From Candidatus Poseidoniaceae archaeon (lineage in GTDB: Archaea; Thermoplasmatota; Poseidoniia; Poseidoniales; Poseidoniaceae): 6,574 nt of DNA. The translations under genes and the position numbers were made by a program. The stretch spans positions 1-6,574 of the forward strand of contig JALRLN010000077.1 in NCBI GenBank assembly GCA_023254445.1, read 5' to 3'. The notes under the pieces are model-generated. The model ran no database searches. It saw only the letters and a program-made list of their open reading frames with translations, and had not been told where the DNA came from. Positions 6,570 through 6,574 of this stretch are shown one piece after another; the stretch's first letter is position 1, and every line of letters begins with the position of its first letter.

Positions 6570-6574
6570 ATATG

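Noticed and set aside
6572..6574. ATG at the window edge as the start of a following gene
   Set aside because: It lies 2 bases after the dehydrogenase stop with a weak GGTGTGA upstream, so a next gene is possible, but only the start codon itself is visible.

Overview
The window is part of a surface-polysaccharide or glycoconjugate locus. It holds five protein-coding genes packed almost without gaps. No rRNA, tRNA, CRISPR array, insertion sequence or other mobile element was seen. No housekeeping marker is present, so the organism cannot be named. The gene set (ABC-type glycan exporter, UDP-HexNAc 6-dehydrogenase, multidomain family 2 glycosyltransferase) occurs in many bacteria and in some archaea. 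Shine-Dalgarno-like sites precede two of the internal operon genes. Most of the window is GC-rich (60-70% in the 60-base lines I counted by hand), but the first ~1.3 kb is clearly lower (37-52% in sampled lines).

Layout. Positions 1-2679 (+) carry a 5'-truncated open frame of 892 residues with two tandem GT2 glycosyltransferase domains. These are followed by a C-terminal PP-loop ATP pyrophosphatase domain resembling QueC, with an SGGVDS loop and a four-cysteine zinc-site pattern. Three genes run the other way on the minus strand: an ABC-2 permease (5150-4305), its ATPase (4308-3574) and an unrecognised 303-residue protein (3577-2666). They are joined by 4-base start/stop overlaps (ATGA, then GTGA), so they look like one translationally coupled operon. 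The last of them overlaps the glycosyltransferase gene tail to tail by 14 bases. A short divergent intergenic region (5151-5246) separates the operon from a complete UDP-N-acetylhexosamine dehydrogenase gene (5247-6569, +), with a near-perfect 22-base palindrome close by at 5103-5124.

How the genes could work together (inference). The dehydrogenase would make a UDP-HexNAc-uronate donor, the tandem GT2 protein would assemble sugars on a cytoplasmic lipid-linked or protein-directed glycan, and the permease/ATPase pair would export the product. The unusual part is the QueC-like domain fused to the glycosyltransferases. QueC turns a carboxylate into an amide and nitrile with ATP and ammonia, so one testable idea is ATP-dependent modification, such as amidation, of the uronate made by the neighbouring dehydrogenase. 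The 303-residue protein has no assigned function, but its coupling to the exporter suggests a part in the same pathway.
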